The notes under the pieces were generated by a model. That model was given only the letters and a program-made list of their open reading frames with translations, was not told the origin of the DNA and did not search any database. Both the position numbers and the translations under genes were made by a program. Source: Eubacterium sp. (lineage in GTDB: Bacteria; Bacillota_A; Clostridia; Lachnospirales; Lachnospiraceae). Taken from it: a stretch of DNA of 6,450 bases. Position 1 is the stretch's first letter. Each line of letters begins with the position of its first letter. Of the stretch, positions 6,327-6,450 are shown piece after piece. The DNA lies in NCBI GenBank assembly GCA_023663915.1, contig JAMPGN010000230.1, positions 1 to 6,450 on the forward strand. Reading direction: 5' to 3'.

Positions 6327-6355
6327 TTGACATAAGTTTTGGCTTTTAGTATAAA
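6327..6355 (+). promoter_or_regulatory. Near-consensus sigma-A promoter after hsdS
   Basis: A perfect -35 box TTGACA (6327-6332) is followed after exactly 17 nt by TATAAA (6350-6355), one base from consensus. It is the best promoter in the window. Transcription would start near 6362 and proceed into the repeat-containing segment. No terminator hairpin was found between the hsdS stop at 6292 and this promoter. Confidence 0.75.
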
Positions 6356-6361
6356 TTAATT

Positions 6362-6450
6362 AAAGATAAGTATAGCTTATCATATAGGAACTGTGTTCCT
6401 GTAAAAAGCAGTGAGTCCTACTGAGAGTGGAACCTATAAAAGCAGTGAGT
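6362..6450 (+). ncRNA. Candidate structured RNA or leader, cut by the window end
   Basis: No open reading frame with a ribosome binding site follows the strong promoter in the visible 89 nt. Instead there are two successive hairpins: GATAAG/CTTATC (6365-6370 with 6376-6381), and a 9-bp stem with a 3-nt loop (6383-6391 with 6395-6403, one U-G pair) centred on AGGAAC-TGT-GTTCCT. After these comes a repeated sequence. Neither hairpin is followed by a T-run, so they are not intrinsic terminators. This could be a small RNA gene, the antitoxin RNA of a type III toxin-antitoxin system, or simply the long 5' leader of the next gene. The downstream sequence needed to decide is outside the window. Confidence 0.35.
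6404..6450 (+). repeat. Direct repeat with 34-nt period (second copy truncated by window end)
   Basis: AAAAGCAGTGAGT occurs at 6404-6416 and again at 6438-6450, exactly 34 nt apart. The similarity extends to the left with one substitution and one single-base gap (CCTGTAAAAAGCAG against CCTATAAAAGCAG). The unit between the copies is 34 nt. Only 13 nt of the second copy are visible, so a true tandem array is likely but not shown. Within the first unit, CAGTG (6409-6413) can pair with TACTG (6419-6423), and the loop bases TCC (6416-6418) can pair with GGA (6429-6431), an arrangement that permits a small pseudoknot. Confidence 0.55.

Noticed and set aside
6317..6327. GAAAAATTTTC as a terminator after hsdS.
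   Set aside because: The palindrome is all A/T apart from its ends, has almost no loop and no GC-rich stem, so it does not form a credible intrinsic terminator.
6424..6434. AGAGTGGAACC resembles the T-box antiterminator signature (GGGTGGNACC).
   Set aside because: Only about 60 nt separate it from the predicted transcription start, too little for the T-box stem I and specifier loop. It also lies inside the 34-nt repeat unit and no terminator follows in the visible sequence.
6404..6450. The direct repeat with a 34-nt period as the start of a CRISPR array.
   Set aside because: The period of 34 nt is too short to hold a repeat of about 30 nt plus a spacer of similar size, and the shared part is only 13 nt with a slightly diverged left flank.

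Overview
The window looks like chromosomal DNA from an anaerobic Firmicute of the Clostridia, most likely a gut Lachnospiraceae-type organism. This is inferred from GGAGG-type ribosome binding sites, a GTG start, the style of the two-component and HsdM/HsdS proteins, and a DUF4143-type ATPase remnant. No rRNA or other taxonomic marker is present. Base composition is moderate and fairly GC-rich over the first 2.8 kb, and clearly more AT-rich in the second half of hsdS and at the right edge.

Left part (1-2783, all + strand): the C-terminal part of an ABC exporter (end of the membrane domain plus a complete ATPase domain) enters from outside the window. It is followed by an OmpR/PhoB-family response regulator with two unusual extra segments, and by a short histidine kinase with a single membrane helix. 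The three genes are co-oriented with gaps of about 70 nt and no evident terminator between them, so they plausibly form one transcription unit in which the two-component pair controls the transporter or is functionally linked to it.

Middle (2796-3299, - strand): a decayed DUF4143-family AAA-type ATPase. Three family-specific pieces lie in three different frames, separated by two internal deletions, and the C-terminal end is missing. A near-consensus promoter still lies upstream of its start codon, facing the 3' end of the kinase gene.

Right part (3350-6292, + strand): a type I restriction-modification methyltransferase gene (hsdM) with its own promoter, followed 2 nt later by a two-TRD specificity gene (hsdS). 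No restriction subunit (hsdR) is in view. HsdM and HsdS together would form the DNA adenine methyltransferase. HsdS has the usual internal duplication that allows exchange of target recognition domains.

Right edge (6293-6450): no coding region is seen, but there is a near-perfect sigma-A promoter (TTGACA-17-TATAAA), two perfect hairpins, and a 13-nt direct repeat recurring at a 34-nt period and cut by the window end. This looks like the start of a structured, possibly tandemly repeated RNA gene next to a defence locus. A type III toxin-antitoxin antitoxin RNA (ToxI-like) is one hypothesis worth testing. It is the most interesting unresolved item here.
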